DNA of 64,000 nt. It comes from Terrihalobacillus insolitus (GTDB taxonomy: Bacteria > Bacillota > Bacilli > Bacillales > Amphibacillaceae). Position numbers and translations under genes: made by a program. The stretch is taken from NCBI RefSeq assembly GCF_028416575.1, contig NZ_JAMQKB010000001.1:577649-641648 (forward strand). Reading direction: 5' to 3'. The notes under the pieces were generated by a model. That model saw only the letters and a program-made list of their open reading frames with translations. It was not told the origin of the DNA and did no database searches. Positions 27,968-37,665 of this stretch are shown here, piece by piece (position 1 is the stretch's first letter; each line of letters opens with the position of its first letter).

Positions 27968-27996
27968 TTGACTGAGTTAATGAATACAATTATACT
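27968..27996 (+). promoter_or_regulatory. promoter of an antisense RNA
   Basis: TTGACT, 17 bases, TATACT. It faces the 3' end of the frameshifted toxin gene, as in TxpA/RatA-type type I systems. Confidence 0.6.
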
Positions 27997-28002
27997 ATAA
28001 TT

Positions 28003-28130
28003 ATAATTACGAGTGGTTCAATAGCCACTCGACAACTGTAACTACAGGCCGCATAAAGAGCGGTGACCGAAGTTGTAAATATAAACAGAAGAAGTAACCG
28101 TTACCTTGGTCGGGGGCGGTTACTTTTTTC
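28003..28130 (+). ncRNA. candidate type I antitoxin RNA (copy with dead toxin)
   Basis: Begins just after the promoter, contains the hairpin CGAGTGGTTCAATAGCCACTCG in two arms, and ends at AAGTAACCG...CGGTTACTTTTTT (28093-28128), which is a terminator on both strands. It overlaps the end of the toxin frame. The same layout occurs at 38806-38940. Confidence 0.55.
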
Positions 28131-28228
28131 TGTTTAGAAATGCGACAATTGTTACAACAAGCGTAAGAGCAGCCAATATGGTTAAACCCAAACTGTGCTA
28201 TCAAGCTCAATGCTTCATATGTCGTCAT
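28120..28228 (-). pseudogene. TxpA/BsrG-like small membrane toxin, frameshifted
   Basis: From ATG at 28228 (with GGAGGTGG before it) the frame begins MTTYEALSLIAQFG. One extra base near codon 15 then shifts it; correcting it gives a hydrophobic helix ending VVTIVAFLNRKK and a stop at 28120. The 109-base span is one base more than the 108 of the intact paralogue at 38933-39040. The toxin is therefore probably inactive, or a sequencing error is present. Confidence 0.7.
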
Positions 28229-28299
28229 TCTACCACCTCCCTTCTAAAGGAGAGATGGCCAACCGCTCACCATGCTATGTAGTTACTATTCTAGTATAC

Positions 28300-28750
28300 T
28301 ATTTTTAAAACAAACACAAACATAAAAAGAACGTATGATCCTATACTTCATTTAACAAAATGCCCATTACTAATAACACCTCATGCTAAAGCAAGGACAA
28401 GGGAATAGGTTAGTTATCTCTACTTCCTAAACTAGGACACTGTCTCTACCCCCGTGTATCACCAGTTGCGCATTTAATTTGCCTGGTTGCTCGTTTACTA
28501 CTGGAACTTGAGCACACAATCGCGGCAACTTGAGCGATTATCATTTCCACTTGCGCATTCCCTCACCGAACTTGAGTATATGCTCCACTGTCCATTCAAA
28601 AAAGAAAAAATAATGCTTTGTCCACAGCAAGGATCTGACCCCAATACCATAAATATTATATAATTTTCAGAAAATTGACTTGACGTTTAAAAACTGACCG
28701 CTTAGAATAATTTATAAATAGGCTTTTGGTTAAATGGCAAGGGAAGTGAG
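28300..28750. other. gene-free stretch with degenerate short repeats
   Basis: No coding sequence. Variants of AACTTGAGC / CACTTGCGCA recur at irregular intervals between about 28465 and 28580. The piece CAAGGATCTGACCCC near 28629 is related to fragments at 9905, 38739 and 39222. Confidence 0.4.
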
Positions 28751-28756
28751 GGTAAA

Positions 28757-29347
28757 GTGACGCTAAGAAAGAAAAAATTTGCGAAGAAAAAAGAAGAAAT
28801 TTTACACTCTGCGATTAATATTATTGCAGAGAGGGGATATCACGGGACGACGATGGAGGACATCGCTTCGAACCTCTTCATCACAAAAGGATCTCTTTAT
28901 TATTACTTCAAAGATAAACAGGAGTTGGTTTTTCAGAGCCAGATTATGCTGTTACTACGTAGTATTGACAACATGATAGCTGTGCAGCTAGAGGATATCC
29001 TGATAGCGGAAAAGCTAAGAAAGGCGATGAGGGTTCATGTTACATACTTACTTCGGGAACGTTCTGGTTTTGAAATGATGATTCAGCCGGATCATTTGTT
29101 TTCTAAACAACAGCTAGAGGAAATAGTTTCGCTAAGAGAGCAATATGGTACTTACTTTGACCAAATGATCAATGATGGCATAGAAGAAAAGGTGTTCCAT
29201 GTAACAGATTCAAAAATCGTTCGAAATATCATATTGGGTGCGATGAATTGGGTGACACAGTGGTATTCACCTAAAGGAAAAAAAGATGTGACAGAAATTG
29301 CAGATACGATAGCGGATCACCTTATGAGGGTTGTTATAAAAAACTGA
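28757..29347 (+). CDS. TetR/AcrR-family regulator of the acyl-CoA cluster
   Basis: A 196-residue TetR protein: the N-terminal helix-turn-helix reads [19 protein letters not shown] and continues [13 protein letters not shown] (residues 18-50), followed by an all-helical ligand domain. GTG start. It precedes a run of eight co-oriented genes for acyl-CoA metabolism and by analogy with FadR of Bacillus probably represses them until an acyl-CoA binds. Confidence 0.88.
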   Translation: MTLRKKKFAKKKEEILHSAINIIAERGYHGTTMEDIASNLFITKGSLYYYFKDKQELVFQSQIMLLLRSIDNMIAVQLEDILIAEKLRKAMRVHVTYLLRERSGFEMMIQPDHLFSKQQLEEIVSLREQYGTYFDQMINDGIEEKVFHVTDSKIVRNIILGAMNWVTQWYSPKGKKDVTEIADTIADHLMRVVIKN

Positions 29348-29394
29348 ATTGTAAGCGGATACAAAAAAGCATTGCAATATTGGAGGGGATAAAG

Positions 29395-30162
29395 ATGATC
29401 GTAGAGAATAGTGTGGCAGTTATTACCGGTGGTGCTTCTGGTTTAGGGGAAGCTACTGCTAGAAACATAGTGAAACATGGTGGAAAGGTTGCTCTTTTAG
29501 ACTTAGATGAAGATAAGGGGAGCCAGCTAGCAAAGGAGCTTGGCGAAAAGGCGCTATTTGTTAAAACAGATGTAACGGATGAAGCAAGTGTAGAGGCAGC
29601 TTTAGACAAAGCGGCGGGGTCTTTTGGAGAAATTCGTATTCTTGTGAATTGCGCTGGAATTGCGATCGCTAAGAAGACGATTAAGAAAAGTGGTGCACAT
29701 GACCTTGGTTCTTTTTCACAAGTGATTCAAGTGAATCTTGTCGGGTCATTTAACATGATTCGCCTTGCTGCAGAAAAAATGTCCACGAATGAACCTAATG
29801 ACCAAGAGGAAAGAGGAGTGATCGTAAACACGGCGTCAGTTGCAGCATTTGATGGGCAAATGGGGCAGGCAGCATACAGTGCGTCAAAGGGAGGTATTGT
29901 TGGCATGACATTACCGATTGCAAGGGATCTTTCCGGGTATGGCATAAGGGTCATGACGATTGCACCTGGCCTCTTCAACACGCCACTTTTTGCAACACTT
30001 CCAGAAAAGGCGCGGAAGGCATTAGGGGAAATGACGCCATTCCCATCAAGGCTTGGTGAACCAAGTGAATATGCCAAGCTTGTGCAAAGCATTGTAGAAA
30101 ATCCAATGCTAAATGGTGAGACAATCCGACTCGACGGTGCCATTCGTATGCAACCAAAATAA
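29395..30162 (+). CDS. 3-hydroxyacyl-CoA dehydrogenase, SDR type
   Basis: A 255-residue SDR similar to type II 3-hydroxyacyl-CoA dehydrogenase (HSD10-like). Motifs are [16 protein letters not shown] near residue 9, [12 protein letters not shown] near 85 and [16 protein letters not shown] near 163 (Tyr and Lys). The ATG at 29395 follows GGAGGGG. It carries out the third step of beta-oxidation and is followed 15 bases later by an acyl-CoA dehydrogenase. Confidence 0.9.
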   Translation: MIVENSVAVITGGASGLGEATARNIVKHGGKVALLDLDEDKGSQLAKELGEKALFVKTDVTDEASVEAALDKAAGSFGEIRILVNCAGIAIAKKTIKKSGAHDLGSFSQVIQVNLVGSFNMIRLAAEKMSTNEPNDQEERGVIVNTASVAAFDGQMGQAAYSASKGGIVGMTLPIARDLSGYGIRVMTIAPGLFNTPLFATLPEKARKALGEMTPFPSRLGEPSEYAKLVQSIVENPMLNGETIRLDGAIRMQPK

Positions 30163-30177
30163 AGGAGGCGATTTCAT

Positions 30178-31323
30178 TTGACTAAATCCTATTTGGGAGA
30201 GGAACACGATATTTTTAGACGGTCGTTACGTAAGTTTCTCGAAAAAGAGGCCTACCCTTATTATGATCAGTGGGAAAAGGAGAAGGGTATTCCGCGTTCG
30301 TTTTGGAAAAAGGCAGGCGAGCAAGGATTTCTTTGTCCGCAGGTGGAAGAAAAATATGGAGGGTTTGAAGCCGATTTTGGGTACGCGGTTGTCATCGCGG
30401 AGGAATTTGAAAAGGTCGGAAGCAGTATGGTCGGAATCGGTCTTCATAATGATATTGTTATTCCTTATGTGGAGAGCTATGGGACGGAGGAACAAAAGAA
30501 AAGATGGCTTCCGAATGCGATTAGTGGGAAATACATATCCGCAATCGGTATGACGGAGCCCGGTGCTGGATCAGACTTAGCAGGCATTCAAACAACAGCT
30601 GTTAGAGACGGGGACTATTATATTGTGAATGGGGAAAAAACGTTTATCACGAATGGCTATTATGCAGACCTTGCCGTAGTCGTTTGTAAAACAGATCCAA
30701 AATCAAATCCTCCGCACAAGGGGATCAGTCTTTTAGTAGCCGAAGCAGATACACCTGGTTTTACGAAAGGGAAAAAGCTAGAAAAAGTCGGTCAACATGC
30801 AAGTGATACAAGTGAACTCATATTTGAAGACGCTCGCGTACCTGCTAAGAACCTGCTCGGGGAAGAAGGAAAAGGCTTTTATTACCTTATGGAGAAGCTA
30901 CAGCAGGAACGATTAATGGTATCGATTCAAACGCTAGCTTCAGCTGAAAAAATGCTAGAATTGACGATTGACTATGTAAAGGAACGAAAAGCATTTGGGC
31001 AAAGCATTAGTAAGTTTCAAAACACGCAGTTCAAGCTTGCCGAATTGAAAACGGAAATCGAAATCGGTAGGACGTTTGTCGACCGATTGATTCAAGATCA
31101 TATCGCCGATAAAGAGGTAGTGTCAGAGGTGTCAATGGCAAAGTGGTGGTCGACCGATTTGGCGCAAAAGGTAGCTATTGAGTGCATGCAGCTACATGGT
31201 GGCTATGGTTATATCGAAGAATACGAGATTGCGAGAAGGTACCGAGATGTTGCAGTTTCCTCCATTTATGCAGGCTCTAATGAGATCATGAAAGGGATTA
31301 TTGCGAAGAAAATGGGATTATAG
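30178..31323 (+). CDS. acyl-CoA dehydrogenase
   Basis: A 381-residue FAD enzyme with classic signatures: IGMTEPGAGSDLAGIQT near residue 121, YIVNGEKTFITNGYYADL near 150, and QLHGGYGYIEEYEIARRYRD near 340. Length matches short/medium-chain enzymes, unlike the 549-residue enzyme at 11934. TTG start with AAAGGAGGCG before it. The catalytic Glu position near 365 reads SIYAGSNEIMK. Confidence 0.93.
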   Translation: MTKSYLGEEHDIFRRSLRKFLEKEAYPYYDQWEKEKGIPRSFWKKAGEQGFLCPQVEEKYGGFEADFGYAVVIAEEFEKVGSSMVGIGLHNDIVIPYVESYGTEEQKKRWLPNAISGKYISAIGMTEPGAGSDLAGIQTTAVRDGDYYIVNGEKTFITNGYYADLAVVVCKTDPKSNPPHKGISLLVAEADTPGFTKGKKLEKVGQHASDTSELIFEDARVPAKNLLGEEGKGFYYLMEKLQQERLMVSIQTLASAEKMLELTIDYVKERKAFGQSISKFQNTQFKLAELKTEIEIGRTFVDRLIQDHIADKEVVSEVSMAKWWSTDLAQKVAIECMQLHGGYGYIEEYEIARRYRDVAVSSIYAGSNEIMKGIIAKKMGL

Positions 31324-31363
31324 GGACAACACTTGAATACGATTTTAGAAAGAGGCGAAAAAC

Positions 31364-31792
31364 TTGAAATTTCATAAACTATCTATAGGCGATGCCTTTA
31401 CAACACAAAAGGTGACCTTAACAAAAGAGGATATTTTATCGTATGCAGAAAAATATGACCCACAATACTTTCATGTTGATGAAATAGCAGCCGCGGCCAG
31501 TCCCTTTGGTTCCTTGATTGCTTCTGGGTTTCAGACATTGTCTGTCGTATGGGCGGAATTTATCAAAATGGATGTACTCGGTAAGGATTGTTTAGGCGGA
31601 CTTGGCGCAAAAGAGATAAAGTGGCGAGCACCTGTTAAGCCGGGTGATCAGTTGTCGGGTACTTATGCGATTGAAAATAAGCAGGAGCTCTCAGACGGGA
31701 AGCGTGGAATTGTAACTTTTGGTATTTCGATCCGGAACCAAGAAGAAAAGGAAGTATTGTCAGGAAAAACGGATATTTTGATTTCCGTATAG
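31364..31792 (+). CDS. MaoC-like (R)-hydratase
   Basis: A 142-residue hot-dog-fold protein. The hydratase-2 motif is visible as YAEKYDPQYFHVDEIAA near residue 27, continuing SPFGSLIASGFQTLS. Such proteins hydrate enoyl-CoA or a related thioester. TTG start with AGAGGCG. It supplies the hydration step missing from the cluster, which has no crotonase gene. Confidence 0.87.
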   Translation: MKFHKLSIGDAFTTQKVTLTKEDILSYAEKYDPQYFHVDEIAAAASPFGSLIASGFQTLSVVWAEFIKMDVLGKDCLGGLGAKEIKWRAPVKPGDQLSGTYAIENKQELSDGKRGIVTFGISIRNQEEKEVLSGKTDILISV

Positions 31793-31845
31793 TTACCTTT
31801 GTAAGGGTTTCCAACAATGGATAGATATAGGAGAGGAAGATAGGT

Positions 31846-32997
31846 ATGGTGGAAGCTGTTATCGTAGAAGCGGTACGAACACCGGTAGGAAGGCGCAACG
31901 GGGTGCTAAGCGGTATTCGTGCAGAAGAGCTAGCCGCTAAACCATTAGCGGAGGTAGTCAAACGTGCTGGGATTTCTGCTGAACTAATAGAAGATGTCAT
32001 TATGGGATGTGTCTCACAGGTCGGGGAGCAGGCCTTTGACATTGCGAGGCAAGCAGCGTTGATTGCAGGCTATCCAGTTGAGGTGCCTGGCACTACCATT
32101 GATAGGCAATGTGGCTCAAGTCAGCAGGCGATCCATTTTGCGGCACAGGCAATATTAAGTGGAGACATGGATGTCGTTGTTGCGGGTGGGATAGAAAATA
32201 TGTCCCGTGTTCCGATGTTTTCAAATATGCAAGGCGTTCAATTAACGGAGGCATTAACGTCCAAATACGAAATCATCAATCAAGGATTATCTGCCGATCG
32301 GATTGCAGATAAATGGCGAATCGATCGTGAGGAGATGGATGAATTTTCATTAAAAAGCCACCAAAAAGCATTACAAGCAAGGAAAGAAGGCCGGTTTGAT
32401 AGGGAAATCATGCCGTTGGATGTAACGCTTGAGAACGGTTCTACGATCAAGGTAAAGGATGACGAGGGACCAAGGGAAGATACGAGCCTGGAAAAATTGG
32501 GTTCCCTAAAACCTGCTTTTAAAGAGGATGGTAGCATTACACCAGGTAATGCGAGTCAAATTAGTGATGGAGCAGTTGCGTTGTTACTTATGTCACGCAA
32601 ACGCGCAGAGGAACTAGGCTTGAAACCTAGATTTAGGATCGTGGCACGTTCTGTTGTTGGGTCCGATCCAACGTTAATGCTGACAGGGCCAATTCCAGCA
32701 ACAGAGAAAGTCTTACGTAAAGCAGGGCTTTCTATTGGGGATATCGATGTGTTTGAAGTGAATGAAGCATTTGCCTCTGTTCCAATGGCTTGGTTAAAGG
32801 AAACTGGTGCAGATCCGAAAAAGCTTAACCCAAATGGTGGGGCAATTGCACTTGGTCACCCGCTTGGAGCTAGTGGTGGAAGGCTCATGACAACGATGAT
32901 GTATGAGCTTGAGCGAGTAGGTGGTAGGTATGGCTTACAGACGATGTGTGAAGGGCACGGAATGGCAAACGCGACTATAATCGAACGACTCGACTAA
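31846..32997 (+). CDS. acetyl-CoA acyltransferase (thiolase)
   Basis: A 383-residue thiolase that cleaves 3-ketoacyl-CoA with CoA. Catalytic Cys in TTIDRQCGSSQQAIHFA near residue 90, NEAFASVPMAWL near 305, the His in GGAIALGHPLGASGGR near 340, and the second Cys in QTMCEGHGMANATI near 370. Final step of the beta-oxidation set encoded here. Confidence 0.94.
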   Translation: MVEAVIVEAVRTPVGRRNGVLSGIRAEELAAKPLAEVVKRAGISAELIEDVIMGCVSQVGEQAFDIARQAALIAGYPVEVPGTTIDRQCGSSQQAIHFAAQAILSGDMDVVVAGGIENMSRVPMFSNMQGVQLTEALTSKYEIINQGLSADRIADKWRIDREEMDEFSLKSHQKALQARKEGRFDREIMPLDVTLENGSTIKVKDDEGPREDTSLEKLGSLKPAFKEDGSITPGNASQISDGAVALLLMSRKRAEELGLKPRFRIVARSVVGSDPTLMLTGPIPATEKVLRKAGLSIGDIDVFEVNEAFASVPMAWLKETGADPKKLNPNGGAIALGHPLGASGGRLMTTMMYELERVGGRYGLQTMCEGHGMANATIIERLD

Positions 32998-33029
32998 ATT
33001 TTTTGTGTAACAGAGAGGGAGGGTAAGGA

Positions 33030-34160
33030 ATGCCACTCCAAGGATATCGTGTATTGGACTTAACGAGGCTTTTGCCCGGACCGTACTGCACGATGCTACT
33101 CGCCGACTTTGGTTCAGAGGTCATCAAGGTGGAGGATGAGAAACATGGCGACTATGCGAGGAGATATGAGCCGAAGCTAGATGAAAATAGCGCCATTTTT
33201 CATTCGCTAAACCGGAATAAAAAAAGCGTCTGCCTCGATTTGAAATCTACTGAAGGTAAGGAAGCTTTTTTGAAACTGGTAGAAATATCAGACGTTGTAG
33301 TGGAATCCTTTCGTCCTGGTGTCATGGAAAGGCTTGGTCTTGATTACGAAACATTAAAGGAAGTGAATCCCGGATTAGTCTATTGTGCCATTACAGGTTA
33401 TGGACAAACCGGTCCGTACGCTAGTGACCCTGGCCATGATATCAATTATCTCAGTCGCTCCGGTTTACTAGATGTAATGGGTGAAAAGGATGGCAAACCA
33501 ACCATTCCTGCCACACAAATTGCTGACATTGGTGGAGGAGCTTATCCCGCAGCAGTTGGTATATTAATCGCCTTGCTAGAACGAGAAAAAACAGGTGAGG
33601 GTCAATTCGTAGATATCTCTATGCTAGATGGAGTCATTTCCTGGTTGCAAACCCTATTACCTGGGTATTTAGCGAGTAATGTATTGCCGAAGCGGGGCGA
33701 AGAGATGCTAAATGGTGGCCTTGCATGTTACGAGGTATACGAAACAAAGGATGCGCGCTGGCTAGCCGTTGGGGCATTGGAGCCAAAATTTTGGAAGAAC
33801 TTTTGTGAAAAGATTGATAGAGAAGAATTTATCCCATTATTACACGCACCATTAAGGGAACAACATATGCTTAAATACGAAATACAAAAGGTAATCTCTA
33901 CCAAATACATGATGGAATGGGAGGACATTTTTGCCGATACAGAAGCATGTGTGACTCCTGTTCTTACACTAGAGGAAGTGGTGCGTGACCCGCATGTACT
34001 GGCACGGAAGATCGTTCAACAAGCTTCATTAGATTCCATTAACCATATAGATAATCCTATTAAACTATCACGTACACCGGGTAAACACCGTACCTGTGCC
34101 CCTAAATTAGGGGAACATTCCGATAATGTGCTAAGAGAACTCGGCCGCATTAAAAAGTAA
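33030..34160 (+). CDS. CaiB/BaiF-family CoA-transferase
   Basis: A 376-residue class III CoA-transferase that moves CoA between acids. Motifs include RVLDLTRLLPGPYCTMLLAD at residue 6, KVEDEKHGDYAR, NRNKKSVCLDLK, and a catalytic Asp in IPATQIADIGGGAYPAA near residue 165. Its presence with two acyl-CoA ligases gives three activating enzymes in one cluster, which suggests growth on several acids or an aromatic/branched acid. The exact substrate is unknown. Confidence 0.92.
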   Translation: MPLQGYRVLDLTRLLPGPYCTMLLADFGSEVIKVEDEKHGDYARRYEPKLDENSAIFHSLNRNKKSVCLDLKSTEGKEAFLKLVEISDVVVESFRPGVMERLGLDYETLKEVNPGLVYCAITGYGQTGPYASDPGHDINYLSRSGLLDVMGEKDGKPTIPATQIADIGGGAYPAAVGILIALLEREKTGEGQFVDISMLDGVISWLQTLLPGYLASNVLPKRGEEMLNGGLACYEVYETKDARWLAVGALEPKFWKNFCEKIDREEFIPLLHAPLREQHMLKYEIQKVISTKYMMEWEDIFADTEACVTPVLTLEEVVRDPHVLARKIVQQASLDSINHIDNPIKLSRTPGKHRTCAPKLGEHSDNVLRELGRIKK

Positions 34161-34287
34161 TAGAGTGATGATTGTTGAGGAAAAAGGAATGGAGTGGCAA
34201 TTTGATCAACCGAGGAAATACATGATGAGAATCAGCTAAGAGAAACGGAAAAGAAGTGTTTATAAAAAATGGAGAGGAAAAAAAATT

Positions 34288-35904
34288 ATGATGAACACAC
34301 CCTTAACGTTAGTTTCTTTGATTGAACGAGCTGAAAAATATTTTCCTAAGAAAGAGGTCGTTTCTCGAACATCCTCAGGCGTACATCGATTTCCGTATAA
34401 GGAGATAGGTAAGAGAACACGGTCCCTTTCGAGTGCACTTGAGTCATTAGGTGTGAAGAAAGGAGACCGTGTTGGGACATTTGCCTGGAATCATCACCGA
34501 CATTTAGAGGCTTACTTTGCCGTGCCTGCAATGGGTGCAGTCCTACACATGTTAAATATTCGTTTATCGGCTGAGCATCTTAGCTATATTATCAACCACG
34601 CGGAAGATAAGGTGTTACTTATTGATTCGGATTTACTACCGCTAGTCGAAAAAATTAAAGATCAGCTTTCGACAGTGGAAGCATTCATTGTGATGACCGA
34701 TGAAGAAGCATTACCAGAGTCTAGCTTGGAAGCCCTTTATTCCTATGAAAAACTTTTGGAAAAGGCCGATGAATCGTATGAATTTTCTCATGATATTAAA
34801 GAAGATGATCCTGCTGGAATGTGCTACACATCAGGAACGACAGGCAAACCAAAAGGAGTTGTCTATTCACACCGTGGTCTCGTACTTCACAGTATGGCAC
34901 TCAGTCTAGCTGATACAGCAGCCGTTTCCGAATCGGATGTCTGCATGCCAGTTGTACCGATGTTTCATGCGAATGCATGGGGAGTTCCATATGCCGCAAC
35001 ATGGACAGGTGCAACACAAGTCCTTCCTGGCCCAATGCCTACACCAAAGATCCTTGCTGAACTAATCGAATCCGAAAAAGTAACAACAACTGCCGGAGTG
35101 CCAACCATTTGGCTAGGCCTTCTAAAAGAACTAGAGCAGAACTCCTATAATTTAGATAGCCTACGTGCTGTTCTTTGCGGTGGATCTGCTGCACCTAAAG
35201 GAATGATTCGTACTTTTGAAGAAAAATATGGCATTCCGTTTATCCATGCGTATGGGATGACAGAGACGACACCACTTGTCATTATATCTAGATTAAAGAG
35301 CTATCAAATGGAGCTACCTTATGAGGACAAATTAGAAATCCGCTCGAAGCAAGGTATAGTTGTTCAAGGTATTGACATTAAGGTCATCAACGAAAATGGT
35401 GAAGTGAAGCCAGATGGAAAGGAAATGGGTGAGCTACTCGTGCGCGGACCTTGGATTGCGGACAGCTACTACAACGATGATCGAAGTAGTGAAGCTTTCC
35501 ATGATGGGTGGCTCCATACCGGAGACGTTGTCACGATCGATGAAGAAGGCTTCGTGAAAATCGTCGATCGTACGAAGGATTTAATTAAAAGTGGTGGAGA
35601 ATGGATTTCTTCTGTTGATTTAGAAAATGCCTTGATGGCCCATGAATCCGTGTTTGAAGCGGCCGTCATTTCTGTCCCAGATCCAAAATGGCAGGAGCGT
35701 CCAGTAGCGTGTGTGGTGATGAAGGATGCCTATAAAGATACGGTATCAAAAGAAGATCTACTCGATTTTCTTGCGCCACAGTTTGCAAAATGGTGGCTTC
35801 CAGATGACGTTCTTTTTATGGATGATATTCCAAAAACATCGGTTGGTAAGTTTTTAAAAAGTGCGTTACGCGAAAAGGTACGCGAGCAGTATACGCCACA
35901 ATAA
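34288..35904 (+). CDS. long-chain fatty acid-CoA ligase-like enzyme A
   Basis: A 538-residue acyl-activating enzyme. Blocks are GMCYTSGTTGKPKGVVYSHR near residue 183, PMFHANAWGVPYAATWTGA near 229, YGMTETTPL near 325, LHTGDVVTIDEEGFVKIVDR near 410, and the C-terminal PKTSVGKFLKSALREK with the catalytic Lys. Paralogous to the ligase at 36076. The start has GGAGAGG ten bases before the ATG pair. Confidence 0.92.
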   Translation: MMNTPLTLVSLIERAEKYFPKKEVVSRTSSGVHRFPYKEIGKRTRSLSSALESLGVKKGDRVGTFAWNHHRHLEAYFAVPAMGAVLHMLNIRLSAEHLSYIINHAEDKVLLIDSDLLPLVEKIKDQLSTVEAFIVMTDEEALPESSLEALYSYEKLLEKADESYEFSHDIKEDDPAGMCYTSGTTGKPKGVVYSHRGLVLHSMALSLADTAAVSESDVCMPVVPMFHANAWGVPYAATWTGATQVLPGPMPTPKILAELIESEKVTTTAGVPTIWLGLLKELEQNSYNLDSLRAVLCGGSAAPKGMIRTFEEKYGIPFIHAYGMTETTPLVIISRLKSYQMELPYEDKLEIRSKQGIVVQGIDIKVINENGEVKPDGKEMGELLVRGPWIADSYYNDDRSSEAFHDGWLHTGDVVTIDEEGFVKIVDRTKDLIKSGGEWISSVDLENALMAHESVFEAAVISVPDPKWQERPVACVVMKDAYKDTVSKEDLLDFLAPQFAKWWLPDDVLFMDDIPKTSVGKFLKSALREKVREQYTPQ

Positions 35905-35916
35905 TCTATTAAAGTG

Positions 35917-36042
35917 CGTGTTCAAAAAGTCGGCAAATTAGAAGGTCGACTAATGTCGCCACGTCCTGTGGCAACGCCTGCATGACCCACATCGTGTGGG
36001 CCCGAGATGCACCGCTTATCATTTGGTGACTTTTTGAACATC
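35917..36042. repeat. MITE-like repeat M, copy 5
   Basis: Starts GTGCGTGTTCAAAAAGTCGG and ends GGTGACTTTTTGAACATCC, in the opposite orientation to copies 2 and 4. It separates two acyl-CoA ligase genes; the ribosome binding site of the second begins 16 bases after it. Confidence 0.82.
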
Positions 36043-36075
36043 CTATTAAACTATTCAAAAGGAGTTGTTTCTATT

Positions 36076-37665
36076 ATGTTTGCACCATTGACCCCAATTG
36101 ACTGGAAAAGAAGGGCAGTCAAATATTATCCAACAAAAACAGCAGTGGTAGATGGAGATAAGGAATTTACGTATCAAGAATTTGGCGAGCGTAGCGATCG
36201 TCTTTCTGTTGCGCTTCACGAAGCGGGCATAAAAGAAGGTGATCACGTTGCTGTCATGCTCCCAAACACACATTATATGCTGGAGAGCTTTTATGGAATT
36301 TGCCAACTAGGTGCCGTGATGGTTCCTTTAAATTATCGAATATCTGCCTCTGATATGGAGTACATCATCAACCATAGTGATGCCAAGATGTTAATTGTCG
36401 ATGAAGAATTTGCGGATACGATCAAAGAGATTGAAGGTAACTTGGCGCTAGAAAGAATTGTTATCGTATCTGTAGAAGGCTATAACACATCGTTGATTGG
36501 ACAGGATTACGAGGCATTTTTGGAGCATGCTTCCACAAATGTTCTGCCCCAGGTTGAGATAGATGAAAATCAGCTTTTAACCTTGAACTATACAAGTGGA
36601 ACGACATCGAAGCCAAAGGGCGTTATGTTGACACACCGTGCAAATTATATTAATGCGGCTAACTTCATGTACCACCTTGGAGTAGAGCACGACGATATTT
36701 ACTTGCACACGCTACCAATGTTCCATGCAAATGGCTGGGGTGGTGTTTGGGCAATCACAGCAGCGGGTGCAACCCATATTTGTTTACGGAAGGTCGATCC
36801 ACCGCTCATTCTTGATATTTTTGAAGATAAGAAGGTCTCCCTATTGTGCGGTGCACCTACTGTCATCAATATGCTCGTGAATGAACCTAAGGCAAAAGAG
36901 GTACACATTACTACAAAGCCAAGAATGGCAACAGCAGGCTCGCCACCAGCTGCTGCTTTAATCCAAAAAGCACAGGACATTCTTGGGTTAAATATGATTC
37001 ATGTGTATGGATTAACGGAAACTTCCCCGTTCATTCTGTATACAGAGTGGAAAAAAGAATTTGATTCAAAATCAGCCGATGAACAAGCGACAATTAAGGC
37101 TAGACAGGGAATCGAGCTCGCTTTTAACGGAGAAACAAAGGTCGTCCATCCTGATGGAGAAGAAGTGAAATGGGATGGCGAAGAATTAGGAGAAATTATT
37201 ACCCGTGGTAATGTCGTGATGAAGGGTTACTACAAGGACGAAGAAAAGACAGCCGCGGCAATTAAGGACGGCTGGTTCTACACCGGAGACCTCGCTGTTA
37301 CCTATCCCGACGGCTACATCGAAATACGTGATCGTGCCAAAGATTTAATTATTTCCGGCGGGGAAAACATTTCTTCCACGGAAGTAGAAGGGGTCCTTTA
37401 TAAACACCCTGATGTCCTAGAAACTGCTGTAATTGCAACCCCGGATGAAAAATGGGGAGAAGTCCCTTTGGCTATTATCGTCTTGCAACCAGGTGCAACC
37501 GTATCCGAACAGGATATCATCCATTATTGCAGAGATAACATGGCCCATTTCAAAGCACCGAAAAAGGTGGACTTTGTCGAATCCCTTCCAAAGACAGCTA
37601 CAGGTAAATTACAGAAATATCGCCTGCGCCGTATGTACTGGGAAGGCTCGAAGCGGGTGAATTAA
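36076..37665 (+). CDS. long-chain fatty acid-CoA ligase-like enzyme B
   Basis: A 529-residue paralogue of enzyme A: TLNYTSGTTSKPKGVMLTHR near residue 173, PMFHANGWGGVWAITAAGA near 218, YGLTETSPF near 315, WFYTGDLAVTYPDGYIEIRD near 398 and PKTATGKLQKYRLR at the end. I start it at the ATG at 36076, after AAAAGGAG; the longer frame to 36007 would translate repeat M5. Its stop codon overlaps the next start by one base. Confidence 0.92.
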   Translation: MFAPLTPIDWKRRAVKYYPTKTAVVDGDKEFTYQEFGERSDRLSVALHEAGIKEGDHVAVMLPNTHYMLESFYGICQLGAVMVPLNYRISASDMEYIINHSDAKMLIVDEEFADTIKEIEGNLALERIVIVSVEGYNTSLIGQDYEAFLEHASTNVLPQVEIDENQLLTLNYTSGTTSKPKGVMLTHRANYINAANFMYHLGVEHDDIYLHTLPMFHANGWGGVWAITAAGATHICLRKVDPPLILDIFEDKKVSLLCGAPTVINMLVNEPKAKEVHITTKPRMATAGSPPAAALIQKAQDILGLNMIHVYGLTETSPFILYTEWKKEFDSKSADEQATIKARQGIELAFNGETKVVHPDGEEVKWDGEELGEIITRGNVVMKGYYKDEEKTAAAIKDGWFYTGDLAVTYPDGYIEIRDRAKDLIISGGENISSTEVEGVLYKHPDVLETAVIATPDEKWGEVPLAIIVLQPGATVSEQDIIHYCRDNMAHFKAPKKVDFVESLPKTATGKLQKYRLRRMYWEGSKRVN

